This document shows, piece by piece, positions 47,896 through 57,358 of a stretch of 64,000 bases of DNA. Position 1 is the first letter of the stretch, and each line of letters opens with the position of its first letter. A program made the position numbers and the translations under genes. A model generated the notes under the pieces. That model did no database searches. It had not been told where the DNA came from and saw nothing but the letters and a program-made list of their open reading frames with translations. Source of the DNA: Zobellia russellii (lineage in GTDB: Bacteria; Bacteroidota; Bacteroidia; Flavobacteriales; Flavobacteriaceae); NCBI RefSeq assembly GCF_018728565.1, contig NZ_JACSOI010000006.1, positions 186,001 through 250,000 of the forward strand. Direction: 5' to 3'.

Positions 47896-48426
47896 ATGAA
47901 AAAAACACTTACACTATTAGCTGCCTTTACATTTGTAGTGCAGCTTGCATCCGCCCAGGAATTTGAGGTAGGCTCAAACGTAATTAACGTAGGTCTTGGC
48001 TTAGGAGGATATTACGGCGGATACGACACTTCTACACAAAGTCCTGTATTCAGTGCTAGCTACGAAAGAGGCGTTTGGGATGTTCCTGGCCCCGGTGTTG
48101 TTAGTCTTGGTGGATACCTTGGTTACAAAAAGTTCACCTATGACAGTAACTTCAACAATGCGGATTATAGCTGGTCCTATACGGTCATAGGAGCTCGTGG
48201 CGCCTATCACTATACCGGTTTTGATATTGATAACCTGGATGTATACGGTGGGGCTATGATATCTATGCGTATTTATAATGGAGATGATTTTAACGACCTA
48301 AACAGCAGACCTGGAGCAACCGCTTTTGTTGGAGGTCGTTGGTACTTTACAGACAGTATTGCCGGTTTTGCAGAAGCGGGTTATGGTGCTGCCTTCTTAA
48401 CACTAGGAGCTTCTTTTAGGTTCTAA
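47896..48426 (+). CDS. Small outer-membrane beta-barrel protein
   Basis: A 176-residue protein with a signal peptide (about 1-20, ending ASAQ). The mature part is rich in Gly, Tyr and Phe and alternating strands (VINVGLGLGGYYGGYD, VVSLGGYLGYKKF) and ends in the aromatic FLTLGASFRF typical of outer-membrane barrels. The start is placed at ATG 47896, although the frame is open from 47731. It closes the lipoprotein cluster and may share its transcript. Its function is unknown. Confidence 0.8.
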   Translation: MKKTLTLLAAFTFVVQLASAQEFEVGSNVINVGLGLGGYYGGYDTSTQSPVFSASYERGVWDVPGPGVVSLGGYLGYKKFTYDSNFNNADYSWSYTVIGARGAYHYTGFDIDNLDVYGGAMISMRIYNGDDFNDLNSRPGATAFVGGRWYFTDSIAGFAEAGYGAAFLTLGASFRF

Positions 48427-48446
48427 CAGCCTAGAAATAAAATATT

Positions 48447-48483
48447 AAAAGCCTTCTTAGAATTTAATTCTGAGAAGGCTTTT
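48447..48483. terminator. Bidirectional terminator overlapping the DUF922 gene end
   Basis: A 17-bp stem with a 3-nt loop runs from AAAAGCCTTCT (48447) to AGAAGGCTTTT (48483), with one G/T pair. It lies between two convergent genes and overlaps the last codons of the minus-strand DUF922 gene. Confidence 0.85.
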
Positions 48484-49012
48484 CTTCTTTAAGTGCAGCT
48501 TTAATTTCTTGGTTCCAGAGCAACTGCTTTTGCAAGTCTCTGGAAAAATTGGTCTCCCTATCGTATTTGTTCTGAAAATTGCTTAGCTCTTTTAAAATAG
48601 ATTTATATATAGCCCTCACTTCCGCCTTGGCATCCATTGTAAATTGAGTCTTGGCCAACCGTTCCCGCATTTTCCTGGCATAGAGCTCGGATATATCAAA
48701 ATGCAACTGCTCATGGCTTAAAATAATTGAATCGCATAATTCCGGGCGATACCATGATTTATTGGGGTAAAATTCGCTCTGCACTACAAAATCCAAATAG
48801 AGCTGCCCATTTTTCTTAAAAGATGAAAACGAGTAACTAATACCGCTGGCCGTTGTTGCTGCGGCCCATTCGGTTTTAAAATAACTGCCCTTAAAATCGG
48901 ACCATTGCAGTTTTCTGTCCGCATCCCAAACCATGATTTCTTCCTCTTGGGAAAAAACCATACCGGTCACCAACAAGCAAAAGGCCCAAAGGCTGTTTTT
49001 TAGAGCTCCCAA
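48464..49012 (-). CDS. DUF922-like secreted protein with HExxH motif
   Basis: A TTG start at 49012 gives 182 residues with a clear signal peptide (MGALKNSLWAFCLLVTGMVFSQ). The ATG at 49066 would add 18 non-signal residues. The motif HEQLHFD (His100, His104) resembles a zinc-metallopeptidase site, and the N-terminal KLQWSDFKG is typical of DUF922 proteins. Protease activity is inferred only. The start lies inside the 3' end of the OsmC gene, so the two are translationally coupled. The stop codon lies within the terminator hairpin. Confidence 0.75.
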   Translation of the reverse strand: MGALKNSLWAFCLLVTGMVFSQEEEIMVWDADRKLQWSDFKGSYFKTEWAAATTASGISYSFSSFKKNGQLYLDFVVQSEFYPNKSWYRPELCDSIILSHEQLHFDISELYARKMRERLAKTQFTMDAKAEVRAIYKSILKELSNFQNKYDRETNFSRDLQKQLLWNQEIKAALKEEKPSQN

Positions 49013-49404
49013 TGAAATGTGATTACCTTTTCTATATCCGGATGCAAACTGTAGTGCACGGGGCACGTCATTGCCGTATGCTCCAAGATTTTTCTATCCT
49101 TCTCCGAAACATCCGAAGGTAAAATGAGTTTGGCTTCAATTTTAGAGATACGTCTTGGTCCGGCAGCCATGTGCTTCTTGATTTCCACCGTAGAACCATC
49201 CAACTTTACCCCTAGTCCTTTGGCCTTTATCCCCATCATAGTAACCATGCAGCTCCCCAACCCGGTAGCTACTGTATCAGTTGGTGAAAAAGCCTGTCCC
49301 AGACCATTATTATCTACGGGAGCGTCCGTAATGAAAGTGTTACCGGAGCGCACATGTTCACAAGTGGTTCTTAATTCTCCGTTGTAGGTTACTTTTGAAG
49401 TCAT
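49000..49404 (-). CDS. OsmC family peroxiredoxin-like protein
   Basis: A 134-residue OsmC/Ohr-superfamily protein. The two conserved cysteines are Cys52 (GLGSCMVT) and Cys114 (MTCPVHYSL), the peroxidatic and resolving residues for reduction of organic hydroperoxides. SPTDTVATGLGSC is the family signature. It is a cytoplasmic thiol peroxidase, probably for oxidative stress. Its coding end overlaps the start of the DUF922 gene by 13 bases. Confidence 0.93.
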   Translation of the reverse strand: MTSKVTYNGELRTTCEHVRSGNTFITDAPVDNNGLGQAFSPTDTVATGLGSCMVTMMGIKAKGLGVKLDGSTVEIKKHMAAGPRRISKIEAKLILPSDVSEKDRKILEHTAMTCPVHYSLHPDIEKVITFHWEL

Positions 49405-49498
49405 ACTAAATTGGGTTTAGAATTTATTGTTCTATTCGTAAACCCTAAGTTAGTACTACCTGATTCAAAAAAGAAATAATTTTTACTGATTTCTAAAC

Positions 49499-51670
49499 TT
49501 ACTCCGCCTCTTTTATCCGAAGGTCCTCAAACATTAAAACGTAGGATGATTGATTAAAGTAACCAGAAGCTCCATGCTTTTCATAATCAAACTTACTACC
49601 GGAATACTCCGTTTCACCAATAACCTTGGAAGCTTCCATTAGGTTATTCTTGTACGCCAGCTTCAACAGAAGGTCATACGTAATATCAAAACCACGTACG
49701 GCATATCTATCCGGAGTACTTCCAAATCGTTTTTCATATCGTTTAGAAAATGAATCGTTTGAAGCTGTTTTATACACGGATGGGTAGGTGAAATGTAAAT
49801 TTGATAAGTGGGCATTACTGATTACCTCGTTATCAAAAGCATTGTTTTTATTTGTAGTGAACATGCGCACTTTTATATCCTCTGTATTCCTAGAGTTTAA
49901 TATAGAACTTACACTTGAAACCAATTTGAAATTATCGGTCTCTACAAAAACCCAGTTATCCGAATCTTCAGAAAGAAGCTCCGTTAACTTTTCTATGTTA
50001 ATACCGATGTTCTTTTCCTCTTGGGCCACTTTTAATGTATCGGCACCGGGAAAGCTTGCTAACAGTTGTTTTTGCACAGCTTTGTTCTTGTCATCTGCAA
50101 TAATGATAATATGCTGCTCAGCAGTGCGCTTTTCCTGTACATAGCTTATCAGACGGTCACGTAGCACCTTCTCAGAAGTATACGAAAAGAAAACATTGGA
50201 CAAACTTAAATCGCTCTTAGCGGGAATAGGGGCTACAAGAGGAACTTGTTTACCACTAGCCCTTACCGCAGTCTCTTTCAAGGAAGGCATATCCAACGGA
50301 CCTACAATTGCACCGTACCCGGAAAGATTCTCTCCTTGAAGGATTTCTTTGGTTCTTGCCAAGCTCAGTTGATTATCAAAAGTTTTAACATCTACTGAAA
50401 TTCCTAAATCTGCAATAGAATCAATTGCTACCAATGCCCCCGAGTAAAGCCCCAAACTATACTTAAGACTATTTCTTTTATCTATGATGTTAGCTACGCG
50501 GTTTTTATCACTTAAGTCCAACTTATCCAATCGGAAAGGCAAAAGAAACATCAACTTTGGCTTGTTCTGCGTGTTAACACTATCCACAAGATTGATTTTA
50601 TCCAACACCAATGAATTACGAACCTCAAAATTACCTTCCTGTTCTTTAGGCAATTTTAGTATCATACCTGCTTTTAACCCTTGGGACAAATCCGGATTCA
50701 ATGCTAAAAGTTCTTTATAACTTATACCGAATTTACGAGTAAGTGAGAATTCGGTTTGTTTTGGCTTTACCTCATAAAAATTAAAGTTCTCCGTATTAAT
50801 GGCTCCGCTATCCGCTTTTTTCTGCGGAATACGAATTACCATACCTTCTTTTAAGCCACCTCTTTCTGTAATTTCAGGATTCAAGCGAACGATTTCATCC
50901 GATTTTACTCCAAATTTCTGCTCTAACTGAAAGAAATTCATTTTAGGAGGAACCGTGTACGAAGTATACAGTTCTGTTTGCTGGTTATCTACAGTGCTTC
51001 CCGCAATCTTTGGCAATTTTAACTCTTGCCCTACGGCTAAGTAGTCATTGGATTTTGACAACTCAGGATTTAAGACCACCATACTATCTACAGTAATGCC
51101 ATACTTATACGCAATACTCCATCTGGTTTCTTTGGGAGCTACCTCATAAATTTCAAAATCATCTTCGTTAATAACAATCTCGTCTTCCGGTTTTACCCTG
51201 CGGTATTTCGGAATCTTCAATGTCATTTTTCTTTTTAGTTGCGAAGAGTATAATTCTGGATTGTATTTCTTAATTGCTTCTTCGGTAATCTGAAACCGTT
51301 TCGCAATACTGTACAATGTTTCCTTTTTCTTTACTCGGTACGATGTGAATCCAATAGGTTCTTCTTGCGCTTCGCCCTCATCTTTTTTCACGGATGCGGG
51401 CTCTACTTTTCTTGTAGATTGAGAGGCAACTTCCTTGGCTTTACTATCCTTAGGAATAACCAATATTGTATTAGCCCTCAGCTCATCACCGCGTTTTACC
51501 TCTTTGTTTAATTTAAGTATAGTTTCAGTATCCAATCTATACTGTTTTGCTATACCCTCCAAGGTCTCACCCTTCTTTACGGCATGCGTGGTAAACTTCT
51601 GTGCAGAAGCTTTGCACCCCACAAAAACGAACAATAATAATGTTAGACCTACTTTAAAAAACTGATTCAT
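49499..51670 (-). CDS. LysM lipoprotein with periplasmic-binding-protein-like C-terminus
   Basis: A 723-residue lipoprotein (signal ending FVGC, Cys19) starting at ATG 51670. Five LysM repeats (about 30-330), each ending in a K-(I/L)-P-K/Q motif, bind peptidoglycan. The C-terminal half (about 360-720) resembles a type I periplasmic binding fold of the LppC/YraM (LpoA) and amino-acid-ABC-binding class: KLMFLLPFRLD, GYGAIVGPLDMPSL, HIIIIADDKN. By analogy with LpoA, it may activate a penicillin-binding protein, which is inference. It follows guaA after two bases. Confidence 0.87.
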   Translation of the reverse strand: MNQFFKVGLTLLLFVFVGCKASAQKFTTHAVKKGETLEGIAKQYRLDTETILKLNKEVKRGDELRANTILVIPKDSKAKEVASQSTRKVEPASVKKDEGEAQEEPIGFTSYRVKKKETLYSIAKRFQITEEAIKKYNPELYSSQLKRKMTLKIPKYRRVKPEDEIVINEDDFEIYEVAPKETRWSIAYKYGITVDSMVVLNPELSKSNDYLAVGQELKLPKIAGSTVDNQQTELYTSYTVPPKMNFFQLEQKFGVKSDEIVRLNPEITERGGLKEGMVIRIPQKKADSGAINTENFNFYEVKPKQTEFSLTRKFGISYKELLALNPDLSQGLKAGMILKLPKEQEGNFEVRNSLVLDKINLVDSVNTQNKPKLMFLLPFRLDKLDLSDKNRVANIIDKRNSLKYSLGLYSGALVAIDSIADLGISVDVKTFDNQLSLARTKEILQGENLSGYGAIVGPLDMPSLKETAVRASGKQVPLVAPIPAKSDLSLSNVFFSYTSEKVLRDRLISYVQEKRTAEQHIIIIADDKNKAVQKQLLASFPGADTLKVAQEEKNIGINIEKLTELLSEDSDNWVFVETDNFKLVSSVSSILNSRNTEDIKVRMFTTNKNNAFDNEVISNAHLSNLHFTYPSVYKTASNDSFSKRYEKRFGSTPDRYAVRGFDITYDLLLKLAYKNNLMEASKVIGETEYSGSKFDYEKHGASGYFNQSSYVLMFEDLRIKEAE

Positions 51671-51672
51671 AT

Positions 51673-53205
51673 TTATTCCCATTCAATGGTTGCCGGCGGC
51701 TTAGAACTTATGTCGTACACAACCCTGTTAACGCCCGGCACTTTGTTGATAATATCGTTTGATATCTTTTGCAAGAATTCGTAGGGTAAATTCACCCAAT
51801 CGGCGGTCATACCATCGGTACTTTCTACAGCTCGCAAAGCTACGCATTTTTCATAAGTACGCTCATCTCCCATAACTCCTACACTATTTACGGGCAAAAG
51901 CATTGCTCCGGCCTGCCAAACCTTATCATAAAGGCCCCAATCACGCAATCCCTGTATAAAGATATGATCCACCTCCTGTAGTATAGACACCTTTTCCGGC
52001 GTAATGTCACCCAAAATACGAATTGCTAGTCCAGGACCAGGAAAAGGATGTCTTCCCAAGCGCTCATCACCTATGGCCATACTCTTACCTACGCGCCTAA
52101 CCTCATCCTTAAACAACATTTTTAAAGGCTCTACCACATTTAACTTCATAAAATCCGGCAAACCACCTACATTATGGTGACTCTTAATAGTTGCCGATGG
52201 ACCTCCAGTAGCAGAAACCGACTCAATTACATCTGGATAAATAGTACCTTGTGCCAACCACTTTACATCCTGCACTAGGTGCGCCTCATCATCAAAAACA
52301 TCTATAAACACCTTTCCTATTATCTTTCTTTTCTTCTCCGGGTCACTTTCTCCAGCAAGAGCATCCAAAAAGCGTGCCGAAGCATCAACTCCTTTTACAT
52401 TAAGCCCCATATGCTCGTACTGATCAAGTACGTCCTGAAACTCGTTCTTTCTTAAAAGACCATTATTCACGAAAATGCAATAAAGATTCTTTCCAATAGC
52501 CTTATGGAGTAACACAGCCGCAACCGTAGAATCTACTCCACCGGACAAACCGAGCACAACTTTATCGTTACCTATTTTCTGTTTTAGCTCCGCCACGGTC
52601 AAATCAACAAACGCATCCGGCGTCCAAGTTTGTTCCACTCCAGCAATGTTTACCAAGAAGTTTTCCAGTATTTTTTTTCCATCTGTAGAGTGATAAACCT
52701 CTGGATGAAATTGAATAGCATAAGTATCCTCGTTTTCAATCTTATACGCAGCACGTTCAACATCATGTGTGCTTGCTAAAACCACTCCGTTTTCAGGAAG
52801 CTCTTGTATCGTATCGCTATGGCTCATCCAGACTTGACTACCTTCCGAAACACCTTCAAAAAACGCTTCGCCAGATTTAATATAGGACAGATTTGCACGA
52901 CCATATTCCCTAGTATTGGAAGGCGCCACATTGCCGCCACCAAAGTGAGCCAAGTATTGCGCTCCATAACAAACCGCCAATAAAGGTTTCTTGCCTTTGA
53001 TTTCGGACAGATCCGGATGCGGAGCATCATCGGCCCGTACCGAGAACGGGGAACCCGACAGGATTACCGCGTTATAAGAGGATAAGTCCTCCGGAGGCTT
53101 GTTATACGGCTTTATTTCACAAAAAATGTTGAGTTCTCTAACCCTTCTAGCGATGAGTTGTGTGTACTGAGAACCGAAATCGAGTATAAGGACGTTGTTT
53201 TGCAT
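51673..53205 (-). CDS. guaA: GMP synthase (glutamine-hydrolysing)
   Basis: GuaA converts XMP to GMP using glutamine and ATP. Started at 53205 ([16 protein letters not shown]) it has 510 residues. The glutaminase domain (about 1-190) has nucleophile Cys79 (AVCYGAQ) and the His167/Glu169 pair (FHPEV). The ATP pyrophosphatase P-loop is SGGVDS at 221-226, and the C-terminal dimerisation domain ends PPATIEWE. The LysM lipoprotein gene follows directly. A strong promoter box lies three bases upstream of the ATG, described separately. Confidence 0.97.
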   Translation of the reverse strand: MQNNVLILDFGSQYTQLIARRVRELNIFCEIKPYNKPPEDLSSYNAVILSGSPFSVRADDAPHPDLSEIKGKKPLLAVCYGAQYLAHFGGGNVAPSNTREYGRANLSYIKSGEAFFEGVSEGSQVWMSHSDTIQELPENGVVLASTHDVERAAYKIENEDTYAIQFHPEVYHSTDGKKILENFLVNIAGVEQTWTPDAFVDLTVAELKQKIGNDKVVLGLSGGVDSTVAAVLLHKAIGKNLYCIFVNNGLLRKNEFQDVLDQYEHMGLNVKGVDASARFLDALAGESDPEKKRKIIGKVFIDVFDDEAHLVQDVKWLAQGTIYPDVIESVSATGGPSATIKSHHNVGGLPDFMKLNVVEPLKMLFKDEVRRVGKSMAIGDERLGRHPFPGPGLAIRILGDITPEKVSILQEVDHIFIQGLRDWGLYDKVWQAGAMLLPVNSVGVMGDERTYEKCVALRAVESTDGMTADWVNLPYEFLQKISNDIINKVPGVNRVVYDISSKPPATIEWE

Positions 53206-53803
53206 GGCCAAAAATAGCAAATTCCATTCTCCCAAAAAGACTCTTTTTACATATTTATAATCGGGTTTTTAACAATCACCCCAAATAACAGAATTACAAC
53301 AGTAGGGAGTAAGCCAAATTGAAAACTAAAATTCCTACAATTCAAAAAACATCCACCCCAAAGATTCATCAAAAGCTAAATTTTTCACAATACCCAAAAG
53401 TCCATCTCAACGTTCCTTTTTTCAATTTTTTCACGAAAATCACCAAGGATTTCGCTCAAAAAAGAGCGATTTCAAAGAAAATATAAAAATCACAACTAAC
53501 ACTTCATTACAAATAATTTAAAATACTGGTTTTAAATAAATTAAAACAATTCCTACAAAGTGTTAAATTATGTTAAAATTAACCTTTTTTAGTTATTTTA
53601 CGCGGTTATCTTGGCCGATTGGGTTACGGACGCAGAAAAAACTAAAAACCATTTTTGACCTCTCTTGATGTTCATTTTATTTATCTTTTTGTTAACAGCG
53701 TGCTTTAAAGATTATAACTTTCTTGCGTAAGAATTTACTGCTATAAAAACATTTCATCAGTGCACAAAAGCAGTAATTACATCAATCAAAAAACGAACAC
53801 ATC
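53206..53803. other. Intergenic region between guaA and the TonB receptor gene
   Basis: 598 bp, very AT-rich, between divergent genes. Apart from the guaA promoter box, a 6-bp hairpin TCGCTC/GAGCGA (53452-53469) and a TAACTTTC box at the expected distance from a TTG were noted upstream of the TonB gene. No ORF, tRNA or repeat family is recognised. A long leader or sigma-regulated control region is possible. Confidence 0.5.
53209..53235 (-). promoter_or_regulatory. Promoter-like sequence abutting the guaA start codon
   Basis: On the minus strand, TTG (53235-53233), a 16-bp spacer and TATTTTTG (53216-53209) resemble TTG-N17-23-TAnnTTTG. Only GCC separates the box from the ATG, so the guaA transcript would begin at or very near the start codon. 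The spacer is one base short of the usual range. Confidence 0.45.
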
Positions 53804-56275
53804 TTGAAAAAAGCCATCTGTTGCACCTCATTTTTTCTTGCTCTATTTCAACAAGGACATTCAAAAATGAGTAGACTCCATTGCGGGATAGAAAAGGGAA
53901 TTCAAAAAAATTCCAGAACACCTTTTATTTTTAAAGACAACTTTTTTACCCCCGATCAAGCGGATGAAAAATATATCGTTAGCGGATATGTTACAGAAAG
54001 TGGAAGTGGAGAACATCTATTGGGGGTATCCGTTTATGTTCCTGAATTAAAATTGGGCACCACTACAAATGACTATGGTTTTTTCTCATTGACCCTACCC
54101 GAAGGAAACCATGAAGTCATCATTTCATACATTGGTTACGGAAATGAAAAACGACAAATTAATTTAACGGAGGACAAAATTCTATCCGTTACCCTAAAAC
54201 CTTCTACCCAAAATCTGGATGAAGTTGTAGTGAAGGCAGATGAGAGCATAAAGGAAAGCAAGGTCACCCAAATGAGTAAAGTACAAATCAATCCTGCGGA
54301 TATTCAAGATATACCTGCACTATTAGGTGAAAAAGACGTAATGAAGACCTTGCAGCTCATGCCCGGAATTCAAGGAGGTTCCGAAGGAAGTTCCGGTTTC
54401 TTTGTTCGCGGGGGCACACCGGATCAAAACCTTATTATCTTGGATGATGCGGTGGTCTACAACTCCAATCACCTTTTTGGATTTTTCTCGGTCTTTAACG
54501 GTGATGCCATTAAATCCGTAGAAGCTTTTAAAGGTGGTTTTCCCGCCCGTTTTGGTGGCCGACTATCTTCTGTCATTAAATTGGATATGAAAGATGGAAA
54601 CAAAGAAAAGCTTTCAGGCAAGGTTAACATTGGACTTATCTCCTCATCCGCATTACTTGAAGGCCCTATTAACAAAGGGAAGACTTCTTTCATTGCCAGC
54701 GGGCGCCGTACTTATGCAGATATTATGGCACGACCCTTTGTAGATAGTAAAAAAGGCAATAGAACGGGGTATTACTTTACCGATTTCAATTTTAAGATTC
54801 ATCATATTTTTAGTCCAAAGGACAAATTGTTCTGGAGCAACTACTTGGGCCAGGACAAATTCTATGACAATAGTGTTTATGATGATGGAAACAGAGACAA
54901 ATCAAGGTTGCAATGGGGAAATATCACCTCTACCCTTCGTTGGAACCACCAGTTTAACAATAAACTTTTCTCTAACACCTCACTGATTTTCAGTAACTAC
55001 AAGTTTAAAATATCAATTGAGGAAGATTTTGATGACCAACAATACCTGTTTAAAAGCAGTTCGGGTATTAATGACTATACCTTAAAGACTGATTTTGACT
55101 ATTATCCGAACAATCAGCATACAATCCGGTTTGGTGCCAACGCAACCATGCACAACTTTACACCACAGCGGTTATTGCTAAAAGATGAATTTAACGCGGA
55201 TATAGATAAAGAACAAGAACTAAATTCCTTTGAAGGTGCCATCTATGCCGAAGACGACTGGAAATTGACGGATAAATTGAGTCTGTCTCCCGGCCTTAGA
55301 CTTAGCTATTTCAATTATAAGGATAAACACTATGTAAACCCTGAACCCCGGTTGGCATTATCCTATAACATGAAAACCGACCTGGCCTTTAAAGCCTCTT
55401 ATTCCCGGATGAACCAGTATATTCACCTACTGTCCAGTTCCGGCATAGGCCTACCAACGGATTTATGGGTCTCATCTACGGACAACATAAAACCACAAAC
55501 CTCCCAACAGTTCGCTGTAGGTATCGCAAAAGATTTCTTTGACAAGGATTACTCCATAAGCCTAGAAGGCTATTACAAGACCTTGGATGATGTTATTGCA
55601 TACAAAGAAGGCGCCTCTTTTTTAGCAATTGATGATTTGGAGAGCGGAAAGAATACCAATTGGGAAGAAAATATTACCTCCGGAAAAGGATGGGCCTACG
55701 GTGCCGAAATACTTTTCAGAAAGCAAACAGGCCCCTTTACGGGCTGGCTAGGTTATACTTTAGCATGGTCCGAAAGGCAATTTGATGAATTGAACCTGGG
55801 TAAGAAGTTCTATGATCGCTATGATCGCAGACACGATATATCACTAGTAGGTATTTACAAACCAAGTGAAAAAATAACCTTATCGGGTACTTGGGTACTT
55901 TCTACCGGCAACAATTACACCTTGCCCAACCAACAGCATGTTGCGGAACCGGTAAATTTCCCGGTTGCCAATTATCCAACGTATTATAACTATTCGGGAA
56001 TGGAAAATTTCACCACACAACGAAACAATTTTCGAGGTGAAACCAGTCATAGGTTAGATTTGGGCGTTCAATTCCATAAAAAGAAAAAGAAGAACAGAGA
56101 ACGCACTTGGGGACTTTCGCTCTACAACGCCTATGCCCGTAAAAATCCGTTTATATACACCATTGAGAATAAGGATTACGATTTTTACAACCCAGATGCT
56201 CCGGAAGAAAAGCAACTGACCCGGACCTCCGTACTCATATTGATACCTTCTATTAACTACACCTTTAAATTTTAA
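53804..56275 (+). CDS. TonB-dependent receptor with carboxypeptidase-like regulatory domain
   Basis: An 823-residue outer-membrane receptor that imports a ligand using TonB energy. It starts at TTG 53804, which opens a signal sequence (KKAICCTSFFLALFQ). A CarboxypepD_reg-like domain (about 55-140, GYVTESGSGEHLLGVSVYV) precedes a plug (about 165-270, PALLGEKDVMKTLQLMPG). The 22-strand barrel ends in SINYTFKF with a C-terminal Phe. The DUF4249 lipoprotein gene follows three bases later. This pair lacks SusD features, so the ligand is probably not a polysaccharide and could be a siderophore or peptide. Confidence 0.92.
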   Translation: MKKAICCTSFFLALFQQGHSKMSRLHCGIEKGIQKNSRTPFIFKDNFFTPDQADEKYIVSGYVTESGSGEHLLGVSVYVPELKLGTTTNDYGFFSLTLPEGNHEVIISYIGYGNEKRQINLTEDKILSVTLKPSTQNLDEVVVKADESIKESKVTQMSKVQINPADIQDIPALLGEKDVMKTLQLMPGIQGGSEGSSGFFVRGGTPDQNLIILDDAVVYNSNHLFGFFSVFNGDAIKSVEAFKGGFPARFGGRLSSVIKLDMKDGNKEKLSGKVNIGLISSSALLEGPINKGKTSFIASGRRTYADIMARPFVDSKKGNRTGYYFTDFNFKIHHIFSPKDKLFWSNYLGQDKFYDNSVYDDGNRDKSRLQWGNITSTLRWNHQFNNKLFSNTSLIFSNYKFKISIEEDFDDQQYLFKSSSGINDYTLKTDFDYYPNNQHTIRFGANATMHNFTPQRLLLKDEFNADIDKEQELNSFEGAIYAEDDWKLTDKLSLSPGLRLSYFNYKDKHYVNPEPRLALSYNMKTDLAFKASYSRMNQYIHLLSSSGIGLPTDLWVSSTDNIKPQTSQQFAVGIAKDFFDKDYSISLEGYYKTLDDVIAYKEGASFLAIDDLESGKNTNWEENITSGKGWAYGAEILFRKQTGPFTGWLGYTLAWSERQFDELNLGKKFYDRYDRRHDISLVGIYKPSEKITLSGTWVLSTGNNYTLPNQQHVAEPVNFPVANYPTYYNYSGMENFTTQRNNFRGETSHRLDLGVQFHKKKKKNRERTWGLSLYNAYARKNPFIYTIENKDYDFYNPDAPEEKQLTRTSVLILIPSINYTFKF

Positions 56276-56277
56276 CC

Positions 56278-57177
56278 ATGAGCAAATACATTCAGATAAG
56301 TTTAATGTTAGTTCTGCTGTGTAGCGCGTGCCAAGACCCTGTAGATGCAGATGAGTTGCTCAATGTAGACGACGGCACCTATATTATTGGATATCTATCC
56401 CCTACCGATACTGTGCTAACCGTTCATGTTTCAACAGCGGTTCCTGCTGTAGGAACCCCTATATATAACCATGTGGATGACATGGGCTCCGGGTCAAACA
56501 CAGACCCATTCATCATAAAGGATGCAACTGTTCTCATTAGTGATGAAGATGACAATGAAATTCAACTTACCTATAATCCGGAAAGTAGAAATTATCAGGT
56601 AGATGCTTCCGAATTTGATATTAAAGGAGAGGCAACTTATTTTTTAAGGGTTTCCGCTAACAACCAAGAATTTACCTCATCCTGTAGCATTCCCAAAAAG
56701 ATTGAGCCCATTACGGAAAAAATAACCGCGGGAGAAAAAAACGAATTCTACCAAGATTATAATCTGGATATTGCTTTTCAAGATATTAGCGGCTCAAAAA
56801 ACTATTACATAATAGGAGCAATAGCCGAAGAAACGTACGAAGGAGAGACCTACCCTTACATAATAGATTTTGAACTAAGCAGTTTTTTAACAGATGTTAT
56901 CGGAGATGGGGAAACTCTTAGTGCTAATACCATTATCACCAATTACGACGTTGAAAATTCAACTTCCGCCAAAATAACCTTACAAGTGGCTAATGTAGAA
57001 GAAATGCTTTATTTGAACCGCCGAGCCACTTATCTAAACGATTATAATGATGGTAATCCTTTTGTTGAGTACAGCATCATGCCTAACAATATTGAAGGAA
57101 AAAACGGGGTAGGCGTCTTTGCGGGATATCAACTTACTGAAAAGGTGATTGAATATGAATTAAACGGAAATCCTTAA
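56278..57177 (+). CDS. DUF4249 domain-containing lipoprotein
   Basis: A 299-residue lipoprotein (signal ending CSAC, Cys18) of the DUF4249 family. Such proteins are regularly encoded after Bacteroidota TonB-dependent receptors, as here after two intervening bases, and may work as surface partners in uptake. The mature part is beta-rich, with YFLRVSANNQEFTSSCSIPK near residue 120-140. No ligand is known. A strong terminator follows. Confidence 0.9.
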   Translation: MSKYIQISLMLVLLCSACQDPVDADELLNVDDGTYIIGYLSPTDTVLTVHVSTAVPAVGTPIYNHVDDMGSGSNTDPFIIKDATVLISDEDDNEIQLTYNPESRNYQVDASEFDIKGEATYFLRVSANNQEFTSSCSIPKKIEPITEKITAGEKNEFYQDYNLDIAFQDISGSKNYYIIGAIAEETYEGETYPYIIDFELSSFLTDVIGDGETLSANTIITNYDVENSTSAKITLQVANVEEMLYLNRRATYLNDYNDGNPFVEYSIMPNNIEGKNGVGVFAGYQLTEKVIEYELNGNP

Positions 57178-57183
57178 AAAAGT

Positions 57184-57213
57184 AAAAGTCCGGGATACCA
57201 AACCCGGACTTTT
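57184..57213 (+). terminator. Rho-independent terminator
   Basis: AAAAGTCCGGG (57184-57194) and CCCGGACTTTT (57203-57213) form an 11-bp stem with an 8-nt loop and a 3' T-run. It terminates the TonB receptor/DUF4249 operon. Confidence 0.88.
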
Positions 57214-57358
57214 CATCAAAATCAAAAAAACCAACCTAAACACATGAAATCGTTTAGTTAAAAAACTTTTTCATAGCATTTTTACTAATAACACTCTACT
57301 TGACAAATACCCTACCCTTTTTTAAAAGTTTTTTCTACTTTTATTTAAAAGCATATAA

